Shown: positions 1 to 10,514 of the stretch, in pieces | Layout: every line of letters begins with the position of its first letter | How positions within the stretch are numbered: the stretch's first letter is position 1 | Source of the DNA: Diphasiastrum complanatum | Lineage: Eukaryota > Streptophyta > Lycopodiopsida > Lycopodiales > Lycopodiaceae | NCBI GenBank assembly: GCA_029204225.1 | Contig: CM055102.1 | Location: 30,787,632-30,851,631, forward strand | Length of the DNA stretch: 64,000 nt | Reading direction: 5' to 3' | Notes under the pieces: model-generated | The model's input: the letters and a program-made list of their open reading frames with translations, nothing else | The model's database searches: none | Told to the model about the DNA's origin: nothing | Program-made: the position numbers and the translations under genes

Positions 1-551
1 TGACACTTCCTTCCCTCCTTATAATGCATTCTCCAGTGAGTGACTTTTGTGCAAAATGGTTCACCCATATAGCGGACCCAAAATCTCTATTTCAAATAAT
101 GGTTTTTGATTATATTTTGTGCAACTATAGCTTTGGGATCAACAATCTTTGGTGGGGTGATGCTAACCAAACTTTTTGTAGATCAGTTACTAGCACGTCT
201 TCACATGTCTTCTATAAATATGGTACCTTCATCCCTGCAAAACAACCACATTATTCTCCTCCTGCTATTGGCACCCACTCCTATCAGTATCTTCAGACCC
301 ATGCATACGATGGCATTTCGGTGTTTGGAAAAAGACATGTATGCATAAGGTTAGCAATGTGTCTAACATGATCAAATTGATATGTGTAGATATATTGTGG
401 TGTATTAAAGTTGGAAGAAGTGTTGAGGCACAACATGAACAATGTTCCTCTTTTCTCCCTATAAGATCCATTTCACGTACGATTTGTGAAAAATTTCAGA
501 TCATTGATGATCCAATCCACAAAAAGATCTTGGGTTATAAAAGAATATATC
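1..551. other. no recognised gene; unassigned flank of copia LTR
   Basis: No protein family is recognised here. An open frame runs 24-371 (115 codons) on the plus strand, and an overlapping frame at 106-348 is strongly hydrophobic and could encode two membrane-like stretches. Neither has a motif I can name. The right edge, from about 552, matches 28530 onward and belongs to a copia LTR. The rest may be host DNA or an older element. Confidence 0.3.
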
Positions 552-1131
552 CTACCAATCTCACCAATGTAGAAAAATCATCATCTACATACAAAATGAG
601 ATGCAAACTCTAATAGAACTTGATCAAACATGAATCAAATGGTAATGTATTGTTGTTGTCCGTACAAAACCAGCAAGCTACTGTATTTCACACGTGTGGA
701 TCAAAAAATAGCAATTATAGATCATTCTACACGTAGAATTGCATGCAATCACAAGTATATTGCACCAATGGAAACTAGAGACCAAGAGAACCATGTATAA
801 GCATGAAATGAGATAGAGAAGAGAGAAGATGTGTCTCTCGATGAGTTACATCCATTTATAATAGGTCCAAACCCTGTTTGGCCACTTGGCTTTTCCTCCA
901 AAATGCTAACCCTACTATTTTTGGGTCTAGATTCAAAGTACCCAACATTCAAATTTGAATCTACTCAAACTCGACTTCTAACTTTTCCACACTTTCGAAA
1001 AGTGTTTATTCAAATGAAATTTAGACTAATGAACTTTCCTAAGTCAAAATCTAAGTCTAAAACAAAGTTGGACTCAATTTGTCAAATATGGAAATATAGC
1101 AAATATGATCAAACTAGTTGAATCTTTCACA
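552..1131 (-). repeat. copia LTR, family 1 copy a
   Basis: This stretch matches 28530-29070 over nearly its whole length, and its inner edge is followed by a polypurine tract on the minus strand (1132-1141, plus strand ctccctttt). Read on the minus strand it opens with TGTGAAAGATTC, as an LTR should. The stop codon of the RNase H tail lies beside the boundary. It contains two palindromic CACGTG-like sites near 690-745. The left edge is set only by where the match to the second copy ends. Confidence 0.75.
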
Positions 1132-1345
1132 CTCCCTTTTCTACTAGTTTTAGCATGGACTTTGATAACACTCCAAGTGATGTCCTATGCTTCATGAACA
1201 AGTCCTTTCCCAATGCTTTGGTGAAGATATCAGTTACATATTCCCTTGAGAACACATGTCGAAGCTCCACCTCCTTTGCAATGACTTGCTCCCTCACAAA
1301 ATGTTGTAATATCATTTTCAGTACGACATGAAGAATTACATACAT
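1127..1345 (-). pseudogene. copia RNase H C-terminal tail
   Basis: The minus-strand reading has the block that ends Ty1/copia polyproteins: HFVREQV, then a stretch ending in VTDIFTKALGKDLF, then a conserved run of about 20 residues to the stop. In the family this is the last part of RNase H, which degrades RNA in the RNA-DNA hybrid. The catalytic core in front of it is absent; 1346-2054 holds unrelated sequence instead. The stop lies directly at the polypurine tract and LTR. The same tail recurs at 29066-29300. Confidence 0.8.
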
Positions 1346-2054
1346 GAAGAATTACATAGAATGTAAATGAGATGATTCCTCCATGCTATCAACTCTGAAC
1401 TTTCTGGAAAAATACAGCAAATAAACAATAAATGTGAGTGATCAACATTTGCTTGCATGTCTCCTCCTTCTTTGTCCTTTGTTGCCATGTATCCACCATG
1501 ATGCTTCATGAATGAGCCTCCATCTCCATCTTGCAATAAGATGCCATCATCACTTGATGACTTTACCATGAATGCAACAGTTTCATTTCCATCAGCAAAA
1601 CCAACCAAGAATGCTAGTACAAATCCAACATCAAAATGATGCTCACCAATGTAGCTAGTTTGACCATATCTTGACAATTTGCACACATCCACATGAAAAT
1701 GCTCAAACATGAGACACGACAAAAGTAAACTTGAACAATGCTTCCTTGATGCTCCTTTGACCTTACTTGAGTCTTCAATAAGCTGCAAAAACAAATCCAT
1801 CACATCTTTGCTAATTACCTCTCCTTTGATGCTCTTGACTAGCTCCAAATTGCCACCTTTCCTTTTGTCTTGTTGAAGCCTTTGAGATCAACCTCTTGAT
1901 TATGAACTTGACCATCAAAGTAATTGAGCAAAATTTGTTTTCTAGATCCATTACTTGTTTTTACAGCAAGATAACATCCATCCAATTGCATAGCTCCATC
2001 TACACAAGAAGATCCCCCAGAAGATGTGAGAAAAACAAAATGAGTCACTTCCAC
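1346..2054 (-). other. unknown segment replacing reverse transcriptase
   Basis: Between integrase and the RNase H tail a copia element should have about 1.5 kb of reverse transcriptase and RNase H. Here there are two open minus-strand frames (1839-2054 and 1336-1848, 170 codons) with no RT motif. A diverged copy of the same segment lies at 27790-28490, also on the minus strand; both hold related text such as a HHFD-containing stretch and a DLKG/DLKE stretch. Occurrence with two copies of the same LTR family suggests it travels with the family. The function is unknown, and it may be non-coding. Confidence 0.5.
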
Positions 2055-2215
2055 TTGCTTACCCTTCTCATCATATGTGAGCCTTCAAGGTACTTGTCTT
2101 TCCCTTGATGATCTCCTTGGCTTTTGACTTGACGAAGGTCCATCATCATCACCATCCAAAGTAGGATCCTTTACATCAACATCAAGAATGTTAGATCCAT
2201 CCACACCATTATCAA

Positions 2216-3133
2216 TCATGCTTGAAGACACTTTTGGAATGTTCCCCTCATCAAAGATGACATCTCTACTTTGTTAGCAGTAGGAATGTAAACCTCGTAG
2301 GCTTTACTCACCTCACTATATCCAACAAAAATACCTCTTTCTGAAGATGGATCCTCCTTGGTCCTATCATCAAGAGTAATGTTGACATAGCATGTGCATC
2401 CAAAGGTCCTTAGAAAGTTGACACTCGGCCTCCACTTCAATTGCATCTCAAAAAGGTGTCCTTCCATCCAAAATAACACTCGACCACCTATTGTACAAGA
2501 AATTGGCATAGAACAAAGCTTGATCCCAAAATAGTTTGTCAAGATTAGCACTTAACCTCATGGCTTTAGCTTTCACATAAAATCCTTTTCTTCCTTTCAG
2601 CAACTCCATTTTGTTGTGGGGTCCTTGATGTTATATACTCCCTCTTGATCCCATGCTCATCACAAAAGGCCTTGACCTTGGTAGATATGTACTCACCAAC
2701 ATTGTCACTCCTTAAGCACTTGATCCTTGTGGTTCTCCCTTGCATTCGTGAACTTGATAAACTCATCATGCACTTCATCCTTGCTCTTTAGTAGATAGAT
2801 CCAACAAGATCTACTAAAATCATCAATGAATGTTACATACATCTTAGCTCCACTATTGCTAATTGTAGTAAATCCATGAATATCCGAATGTACAAGTTGA
2901 AAAGGCTTTGTAGATCTAGTATAAGGTAGTCTATGTGACTTAGACAAAGCACAAGATTCACAAACATGTTTGATGCTACTTAAGGAACTTGGAAGACCTA
3001 TCACAATCTTGTTCCTAGCCATTACCTCCAATGACTTGAAGTTGAGGTGTCCCATCATTTTATGCCAAACTTCTTGAATATAGTATTTGCTCTCTTGCAA
3101 CACATCCAACTTGGTTAGCAATAACACAAGCAT
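2216..3133 (-). pseudogene. copia integrase
   Basis: Three minus-strand frames join into a Ty1/copia integrase, which inserts the DNA copy into the host genome. The HHCC zinc finger is visible (WHKMMGH then CESCALSK). The catalytic core shows its first Asp in HSDIHG, the second in RSDNVGEY and the Glu in PQQNGVAERKK. The tail at 2216-2551 includes GIFVGYSE, typical of the region after the core. Two frame changes, near 2570 and 2740, break it. It lies directly after the GAG-pre-integrase part at 3060-3416 in minus-strand order. Confidence 0.85.
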
Positions 3134-3416
3134 CTAGTCTGAACAACTTCCCTTGCCTTTTACCTTTTCCAACCAAGACATCCTTCCTTTTGATCACACA
3201 AACATCTCCATCAAACTCCACCTTGAGGCCTTTACTTAGCATTTGACTCACACTAAGAAAATTCTTGGTAGTAGATGGAATAAACAAGACATCCTCCAAA
3301 TGAACATTCCTATTTGTAGAGAGAGAAATATGAATTGTGCCAATCCCTTTGATTGCACACTCACCATCATTGGCCGTGTAGATCAGCCTCTTGTGGAAAG
3401 CTGCTGTGTGGAGCAT
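3060..3416 (-). pseudogene. copia protease end and GAG-pre-integrase region
   Basis: The minus-strand frame reads IKGIGTI, then DVLFIPSTTKNFLSVSQM, then KGLKVEFDGDVCVI. This is the pattern between protease and integrase in plant copia polyproteins. The protease active-site DTG/DSG is not seen, so the 5' part is lost. The same region of a related element lies at 29570-30075. The frame overlaps the integrase zinc finger, so a frameshift lies near 3090. Confidence 0.75.
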
Positions 3417-3419
3417 CGT

Positions 3420-4120
3420 CGATCGTCGATAGCCACTTCATTCAAAATCATTGCCTTGCCCCATGCAATGCTATTGTGTGGATGCAGGTAGCAACAACTC
3501 ATGGAGGTAGATGAAAGAGTCAACATCTGTGTGGAAAAATGGGTGATAACTGCTTCCTAGTCACACTCACAGTCCACTCATTGACTCTTGAAAAGCCTCT
3601 TTTTGCAGGAACTAAGCTAATCCAAAGATGTGGAGGAATCAAACCTCCACCTTCCAAACGGTGGGCCTAGATTCCAAGGTGGAAAGTGAGGTCCATGGTA
3701 CTCTTCTGCCCTCCGTAATGCTCATGCTCAAAGTTCATGTGTATTTTGGAGGCACCTCCTCCCATAAAGTTTTCAAACAGATAGTTCGTAATGCCACAAT
3801 CTGCAAAATGCCTGTGACAATTGGATTACTAGCCTTTTCTACCGGAATGATGGATCTGAAAGCTGGCTTAGTAGTCCATTCTGCATGAATCTCACCCTTC
3901 GCATGCACCCTTTGCACTGAGCATTACGCAGGGGAAGGCCCGGGCCCTCGCGCCTTCTGTGTAGTTCGGGCCCTGCCCTCGGGCCTCCCACGAACTATTT
4001 AAAAAAAAGAATCTATTTTACATAATGCTCCCATTCTAATTTTAACACTCTTGAGAAATCTATTTTTTAACTATTTGATTGAAAGGTTCGAAATGTAACA
4101 CGCGGGGAAGGACTAGGCCC
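3420..4120. other. no gene; GC-rich patch
   Basis: No coding family is recognised. Short frames at 3628-3888 (plus) and 3735-3917 (minus) overlap on opposite strands and carry no motif. A GC-rich patch near 3925-3990 repeats GGGCCC and CTCGGGCC and contrasts with the AT-rich surroundings. It may belong to the outer promoter of the TFIIA-gamma gene or mark an insertion edge. Confidence 0.3.
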
Positions 4121-4123
4121 CAC

Positions 4124-4304
4124 GGTCACCGTAACGCCAAACCTCAACCAATCAGGAAGGGACCTGGGTCACCCGTAATGCCAAACGCCATCGTGTAGAC
4201 AAAGTTGTCGACTATGTGACCAAGGCGGGTGGGTACCTATATAAAGCACAGCCGCTGGCCCAATTGCAACACCCAACAAGAAAAGAAGAAGATTGATCAC
4301 TCTT
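4124..4304 (+). promoter_or_regulatory. promoter of TFIIA-gamma gene
   Basis: A CCAAT box lies at 4148-4152 and a good TATA box (tatataaag) at 4238-4246. Start of transcription would be expected near 4268-4275, giving a 5' leader of about 30-40 nt before the ATG at 4305. A direct repeat, ggtcaccgtaacgccaaac at 4124-4142 and a near copy at 4167-4186, flanks the CCAAT box and could be a paired factor site. That the gene has a standard promoter argues against a simple processed retrocopy, unless it landed by a ready-made promoter. Confidence 0.6.
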
Positions 4305-4760
4305 ATGACAAATAGAAGGAGAGGGAGAGGGAGAGGGAGCGGGAGCATAAAAGCGAGAGATGTAGATGTAGATGTAGATGTAGATGGAGATGGCGAGAGG
4401 GAGAGACGACTCTCAAACTTTATGAGTGGCGAAATGGTGCCATTGAGCACCATCTCATCCAGGGGGCTGGTAGAGGCCCTGGATGAGATGGTGCTCAATG
4501 GCACCATTTCGTCGCTCTTGGCCGCGAAAGTGCTGAAGCAATTTGACAAATCCTTTATCGAAGCGCTGCGGACAAAGGTGCACTCCAAGATCAGGTTCAA
4601 GGGCCATCTTGACTCTTACAGGTATTGTGACAACGTTTGGACCTTCGATTTGAAGAACGCTAGCTTCAAGACGGACAATGGTGACATGCAAGCAGTGGAT
4701 CGTCCCAAGATTGTGGCCTGTGATGCAGCCTGCGCTACGATTAAATCATGGCAGCTGTGA
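4305..4760 (+). CDS. transcription initiation factor IIA gamma (small) subunit, altered N-terminus
   Basis: The product is 151 aa without an intron. Residues from about 58 on match TFIIA-gamma/TOA2, which with the large subunit stabilises TBP on the TATA box: LDEMVLNGTIS, VLKQFDKSF, then KGHLDSYRYCDNVWTF, then PKIVACDA. These cover the helical domain and the beta-barrel domain. The usual start of the family (ELYRRSTIG type, about 15 residues) is missing. Instead the frame has a GRGRG run, a DV repeat from a GATGTA hexamer, and codons made by an inverted copy of the LDEMV region. The usual length is about 105 aa; a start at the internal ATG at 4422 would give 112 aa. It may be a functional divergent copy or a young pseudogene; the open frame and preserved core favour recent selection. 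Confidence 0.85.
   Translation: MTNRRRGRGRGSGSIKARDVDVDVDVDGDGERERRLSNFMSGEMVPLSTISSRGLVEALDEMVLNGTISSLLAAKVLKQFDKSFIEALRTKVHSKIRFKGHLDSYRYCDNVWTFDLKNASFKTDNGDMQAVDRPKIVACDAACATIKSWQL
4430..4511. repeat. 35-bp perfect inverted repeat inside TFIIA-gamma coding region
   Basis: The arm 4430-4464 is the exact reverse complement of 4477-4511, with a 12-nt spacer. The right arm encodes the conserved LDEMVLNGTIS part, so it is the ancestral copy. The left arm is an inverted duplicate that overwrote the domain start. In RNA it would form a strong hairpin near the 5' end of the message. Confidence 0.95.
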
Positions 4761-5094
4761 GCGTCGCAATAAGTGCTTTGGGGGGGATTCATTAACTAGG
4801 TTTATGATTTTGTTTCGAGCGATAGAGATGACGGATTAATGGAAGATGAATTATCGACATCTTTCAAGAAAATTTCTGAGAGTCATTTTTGTGGTTGCCT
4901 ATATACCTGGTTAGAGAATACAGACCTAAAACAAGCTATTATGAAACGTGATATCAGCTCAAAGTTGCTTCTCAAATTTTTTGAGTCTTTTCTCTCCTCT
5001 TGACCTAGAATAGACTCTATGTGAATGAATACTGCACGATTTTGATAATTTGTTTTTCGTTAACACGTGGCATGTACTATGTTTCTGTTTTAGC
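4761..5094. other. 3' flank of TFIIA-gamma, no gene
   Basis: No coding pattern is seen. It probably contains the 3' untranslated region; the nearest AATAAA-like word is aataag at about 4769. The next feature is a copia gag fragment on the opposite strand. Confidence 0.35.
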
Positions 5095-5107
5095 TTAGCC
5101 TAGCTTG

Positions 5108-5473
5108 TCAGACTGGTAATGAGTTTTTTCTTGAGCTTGGACTTGGAGATCCTTCTTGATCTTCACCTTTGACTTCATTCTTCTTGAATGCAGCACCCTT
5201 GCCTTTGTATTTGCTCTTGCTCTTGCTGAAAAGAGCCTTGTCATCTCCATTATTGAGGGAGAGCTTCTCCATCCTTGACTTGATGTGAGTTCTCCTACTC
5301 TCCTTGGCCATGAGGACTCCTTGGAGATCTTCAAGTGAGGGCAACTTGCCCATAATTGCATAGCCTTGCACTAGGTTAGCAAAATCCACACTCAAACCAG
5401 CTCCAAAACTCTTCACACCTATGAAAGTACACCTGTTGTTGCCTATGTACTGTACCTGTAGCTCCAAACTCAT
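5108..5473 (-). pseudogene. copia gag fragment, C-terminal part
   Basis: The 121-codon minus-strand frame carries SLEDLQGVLMAKESRR and then ALFSKSKSKYKGKG, a layout seen in plant copia gag just before the zinc knuckle (a short helical end, then a basic linker). The zinc knuckle and the rest of the polyprotein are absent downstream, where an end of the TFIIA-gamma flank lies. The stretch before it, MSLELQVQY, does not fit gag well and may be another source. Gag forms the virus-like particle. Confidence 0.55.
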
Positions 5474-6979
5474 TCAATCATCACAAAAAATCCTATGCCA
5501 ATAGCATTCATCAATCGAATCATAGACTCAAACTAGTCAAGAAGGAAAATCTCAATTTTGCTCATAATTGGATGGAAATCCCATCACATATTTATACATG
5601 TAGAGCTCAGATCTGAGCATATTAGGGCTTCTATGTATTCATCATAACCTAACCCTAACATCTAACCTAAAGATCCACTTGATCCACTCTATTTAAAATC
5701 AATGCCTTGAGATCCAAAAACAATGAAAAAAATGCTATTTTTAGCTCCTACTTTTTTCTGTACCCTATCTATGCACTCTTTGGACATATCCCAAAGGTAC
5801 CATTCCAAATCTAGGTTGATGATTTGACTTAGAATAAGGTATCCTATGCTTTTGGCACATGTGACATCCCACAACATGGCCTCAAAGTCATTTACAAGTG
5901 GTAATTGTGCAAACTAGCTTGTGTAATTTAACATTTATAACCTTTCATGACGATTCTATTAAACAAAAAAATGTATGCTCAAGATGAGGACTTTACTGTC
6001 AATACATTCACAAAACACCACTTAGCCTAAGATAGCCTTTATTGGCTATAGTTTTTAATCATAATAGAAATCCATATGGGGTGAAGGGAATCTAAAATAC
6101 CGATCTTCAATGTCCCTTGGTTTTCACTACTAATGTAGGAGAATACTAACTTTTAGAGATTGATTTACATGATCAAGATGAATGTTACTAGCTTTTCATA
6201 TCATATCATCCATGATCCATGGGTAGTAATTGCTCCCTCTCAAGAAATCATATGAAACCAAATTACCCATCTCATAATATCAAGAAATTCACAAATATAT
6301 TCTAAATAAAGAACAGATTTATGGGATTTTGATTTTATAAATTTCAGATATCCATGATTCCAACAAAAATATTCTATTATGATCGATTGCTTTAGGAATC
6401 TCTTAGAATATGCAGCCTCACTATTGTCAAATATATCCAATCAGTATTGAATCTCCTCTTTGGAATTGTCTATGTCCCATACCACAGATCTTTCTCCAAG
6501 AAAACCCTCAACTTCACGATTTTACTATCCAGAGTTCAAACATGCCATCTAGAATGTCCTAAGGAACTAGACCTTACAACCATATCCTCAAAGAACCCAT
6601 CTCTTGGATCAATTATAGCCATTTAATATGGATTGGAAAGTCCATCTATGCATCACAAAGAAACAAAACTAATTGGAAGAATCCTATTAAAATTCTTATT
6701 TTATTGAACCATCATTTAATAAGTAACAAGTGTGAAAACTAGTAAATTGCAACTTGACTATTTTGAGGCCTAAACTATGAGATGAGTTGTAATTGCTCAT
6801 TCCAAATTTCCTGCATTTTTAGCAGGTGTTTAAATGTCAAGGGAGGCATAAATCATTTTCCATTATTGGTCTAAAGTGTAGGAGAAACATAGACCCTTGA
6901 AATTAGTGAAGATTGCCACATTAACCTTGATCTTGATCAAGGGAGAGAAGTGGATAAGCTTCAAATTTGGGTGGATTAG
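5474..6979. other. no recognised gene
   Basis: AT-rich DNA without a protein family or clear repeat. The right part, from about 6730, is probably the U3 region of the gypsy LTR whose R-U5 part is recognisable from about 6980. I cannot place its start because the matching LTR at 24685 has diverged there. Confidence 0.3.
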
Positions 6980-7704
6980 ATTCCATAGGGCAAAGTGCTA
7001 TAGGGTGGCCAGACTACTATAAATACCAAGTCATTGTACATAATTTTAGTAGTTCTAGTGAAAAAAAAGTTTTCTTGAGAGATGGTGTCATCTATTTTTC
7101 TATCTATTCTCTCTTCTTCTTGTGAGATTGTACTAGATTGTGGATAGTGTGATGATATATGCATATTATGAGTTATGAATCATTTCAGCCTATTTCTAGA
7201 TGATTATGATCATATCTAATGCTTTCACAATAAAGAAGATCATTAGCACTAGCTTTCATCCTCCTAATCCACAAAAACACACAATAGTAAAATAGCATCT
7301 AGAAACTTTCATGAGAGATCACTATGATCTATTAGTTAGTCTACTTCCATTGTTCCCCTCCCTTGAGAATCTAAGCCTCAAGAAGGAGAAGGTTTAGAGT
7401 TCGAAGAGCCTAAACAGCCCAAGAAGAGCCAAGATCCAAAAAGAGGATCTTCACCTATCAAAACCCTAAAAAGAGTCAAGAAGAGTGTCAAGCACCCTTT
7501 TTTCAAACTAAGCCATTCCACCATCAGATCATATGCCAAGATTGACACCCTTGGTAGGCTTAGTTCCCATTTAGATTTGTAGTTTAACCCCCTCCCCATT
7601 GGATCGAAGCCCGTACTACACGACAACTCACCCGGTTGGAGATCCAAACCCTAAACTTGCTCTCTTGATTGCTATGAAAAGGGAGGCACGTAAAGGGACC
7701 AACA
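6980..7704 (+). repeat. gypsy element 1 LTR (3' part)
   Basis: The stretch from about 7240 matches 25300-25786, including the phrases ctcccctcccttgag and gacaactcacccggttgg. It ends in ACA at the same place as the other copy, a few bases before a primer site. A TATA box (tataaatacc) at 7018-7027 and the counterpart at about 25136 fit an LTR promoter. The 5' limit is not determined. Confidence 0.7.
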
Positions 7705-7710
7705 TTTTTC

Positions 7711-7728
7711 TAGTGTCGTTGCTAGGAA
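7711..7728 (+). other. primer binding site of gypsy element 1
   Basis: tagtgtcgttgctaggaa resembles TGGCGCCGTTGCCGGGGA, the tRNA-derived primer site common in plant gypsy elements, with several transitions. It follows the LTR end by six bases. Confidence 0.6.
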
Positions 7729-7802
7729 GACGGTGCTAAGCTACTATTAGATGGATTTCTGTTTGCCTTTTGCTTGAATTTTTCTTGCATTTTCATAGGT
7801 TT

Positions 7803-8298
7803 ATTACTCGTCGACAGACTTTTCTCTGTTTTTCTTTACTATTTTTTCTTGCCACTTCTCCAGAGTGCTAGGCAGGCTCCAAACATTGTTCTGTGAGCTC
7901 AGCGAGCTATATATTATAACTCGCCATCAAAGACATTACTCGCCTTGTCATGTATTACTCAACAGAGAGTTTTTTGACACATTTTTCGAACCAAAATTAC
8001 TCGCCATCAGATCAGGGTAAATAGCAGCCTCAGAGCTATCATTTTGATAATCGGTGAGTTATTAGACTATTACTCGCCATCAGAATTTTTTCAGTTTTTA
8101 TTCATTATCTTTACTTGCCATCAAAATAGTGACCTGAAAACACAAAGATCTATCATATGAGAGACTTGAAAGTTATAATTTTATTACTCGCCATCTTTAT
8201 AGATTATTCTGATCATCATTTTTCACAAGTAGACAACTCGATTAGTGAAAATCCTATTACTCGCGTCTGCTATTACTCATCCTGTATAACTCGCCATT
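7803..8298 (+). repeat. dispersed ATTACTCGCCATC motif array in gypsy leader
   Basis: About eleven copies or near copies of the 13-mer attactcgccatc occur at uneven spacing in the untranslated leader, for example near 7995, 8070 and 8185. Variants differ at one to three positions. They are not in a constant reading frame, so they do not encode a peptide repeat. The same motif fills 22756-23113. Confidence 0.85.
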
Positions 8299-8600
8299 AG
8301 AGAGATTCTAGAAATTTTCTTCATTTTTTCACAATCAAAACCCATCTGTATTTTCTGTATTTTCATTTTCCCCGATTGCCTTTTGGAATTATGTCACTTC
8401 TCATCCGCTCGTCCAACTTTTGTTTTGATCCCAATCTGATGTTGATCTGAGATTCACCATCGCATCGGTTAGATCCCTTATCTAAGCACGTATACATCGA
8501 ACGTGCTTACAAAAAATATACCTGAGGAAAAAAAAATTAGAAAAAGACCAAAAATATCATAAAGATGAAAATATTAAAAATAGTCCTAATTTTCGTTCCG

Positions 8601-9511
8601 TTGTATGCATCTTAGATCCGAAAGGAGATTATCCACCCTAGATCTCCCTGAACTCGAAGAGTTTGTCAACGTACCAATCGAGATATTACCCAAACCAGTT
8701 GACATAGATCCACCCCCAATGGCCGTTTGTACCTCACACAGTCCGGAATTTTTCCAAGATCGACTTTCCAAGGTTTGATGGCAAGAGAGATTTGCGAAGA
8801 TTTCTACAAATCTACACCCAAGCGTGTAGAGCCTATGGAAACGACAGCCCACAAGAGCTGTAAAGATACTTCAATCTGTGCTTAACCGATACCGCCAAAG
8901 ATTGGTATTTCAATCTTGAGCAGAACAAACGTGATGATTGGGATATTTTACAGGCTAAATTCACCACAAGATTCAAAACTACACGTTTTCTTTCTGATCC
9001 ATTTTTGCAATTGGGATGAATCTGTATGGATAAGAAGAATGAGTCCCTATGAGATTACATTGAGCGGATCAAAAGACTGCATGGCGGATGCGACCCTAAA
9101 AGCATCCTAGACCATAGCGTCCTGACCTGGTTCATGGCAGGATTATCTAAGGGGATCAAACAACAAATGAAACGAAGGGACAAATATGCATCTTTTCAAG
9201 CAGCCTGCGCTGATGCCATCAAGAGAGTCAACGATAGTGAGAGCACTAGTTCGGACTCCAATAACTCCATCCAGGAATGAAAACGCAGAAGGGAATGAAG
9301 AGCCAAATGTAAGCACAAGTTGCATGATGACGCCTCTACCTCTACTACCAATACCACCAACACCATCAGATCTGCCAAGGAGAGGCTGCACACGCAAAGC
9401 AATGAGCAAATCAAAAAGCTCACGACTGACCTTACTACGGTTGTAGACCAAAAGCTGAAAGGCATGCAACCAGGCCCTACCCCCGCCTATCCTAGGAGAG
9501 AATCCACCTAG
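8601..9511 (+). pseudogene. gypsy element 1 gag (capsid part)
   Basis: The plus strand reads PRFDGKRDLRRFLQIYTQA, then TDTAKDWYFNLEQN, then FTTRFKTTRFLSDPFL and DYIERIKRL: the retrotransposon gag capsid domain of plant Ty3/gypsy elements. Several in-frame stops (for example near 8860 and 9018) and shifts make it a pseudogene. A related gag lies at 55675-56270. The zinc knuckles follow at 9793-10068, as expected. Confidence 0.75.
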
Positions 9512-9792
9512 TGTCCACACTACCAGGGCAACCACACAGGAAATGAGTGCCCGTAGTTGAGACAGAGATTAGAGCGACCAGCTCAATACTGTCATATCTA
9601 TAATATGAGCAACCATGTTACAGCTGAATGTCACTATAATATCAGGAACTGAACAGCCCTGCACCCAATCCTACTCTGTTGGCGCAATTCCAAGGTGTTC
9701 TATCCCAACCACCGCCTAGACTGGCATTACCTCCCATTCTCCTCAGAACCCAAGGTTTAGTAGTACGAAACCTGCAACCAGCTGCTTAGCAG

Positions 9793-10068
9793 TTGAACAT
9801 GGTCGAGGTGACCAAAGAACCCTACTACCCTAGACAGGAAGTGCAAGAAACTATTCTAGTGCGTTTCATGAATGGAGAGAACGGAGACTTAGTGCCTATC
9901 TACGCCAATCAGCTTAGAGGTGCTGGATTTAGAGCTCCCATCAAATGTTACGGATGTGGAGAGAACCATAGAATTGTCGAGTGCTCTAACAAGCCACAAG
10001 GTAACTTTGTACCTCTATGCCAAGTTTGTGGGTACGGACACCCATATATCACGTGTCCAAATAGATAG
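9793..10068 (+). pseudogene. gypsy element 1 nucleocapsid, double zinc knuckle
   Basis: The frame holds two CCHC knuckles, CYGCGENHRIVEC and CQVCGYGHPYITC, both with CX2CX3HX4C spacing. The usual retroviral spacing has four residues before the His, so this shorter form is a lineage trait or a decay product; both knuckles sharing it favours a trait. These bind element RNA during packaging. A stop right after the second knuckle ends the frame. Confidence 0.75.
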
Positions 10069-10514
10069 GAGAAGAAAGGAGAAGCCTCTGCCCCTCTACA
10101 TTTGATGAGTGTGGTAAGAGAGCCCAAGGCATCTATGATGCCAGTATTCATCTAGATGAGAGCCCAGAAGAGAAAAGAAAAAGAGCCATCCAAGTCTGCT
10201 ACCATTGGTCTTGGTAGTGGATCTTTAGGTTCTTTATACGTAGGTGAATACCCCAACCCCACGTGGGTGAAAGAAGCCCAAGCCCTAGATCAGACTAGAG
10301 AAGCAACCCGAGAGCACAATCAACATCAGCCTGATGGTGCTAACAATCAACTGCCCATCGCTTTCCCTCGCTCCCTAGTAAATCCTAGGCTATGGCAGTT
10401 CATCCGTGAGACCGGACAAATGCAAACAAGCATTCTGGTTTCAAAGTCCCTTTCCATAGCAAGGAAGAGAAGAAAGACCACAACGTTGTCCTAGTCGATC
10501 TGTTCAGAAGTGAT

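Noticed and set aside
3940-3990. CpG-island-like host promoter
   Set aside because: Only about 50 bp of GC-rich repeats and too far from the TATA box to be assigned with support.
4169-4600. 143-codon minus-strand frame over the TFIIA-gamma gene
   Set aside because: It is an antisense shadow, rich in Ser/Pro/Leu because of the GATGTA and GGGAGA repeats.
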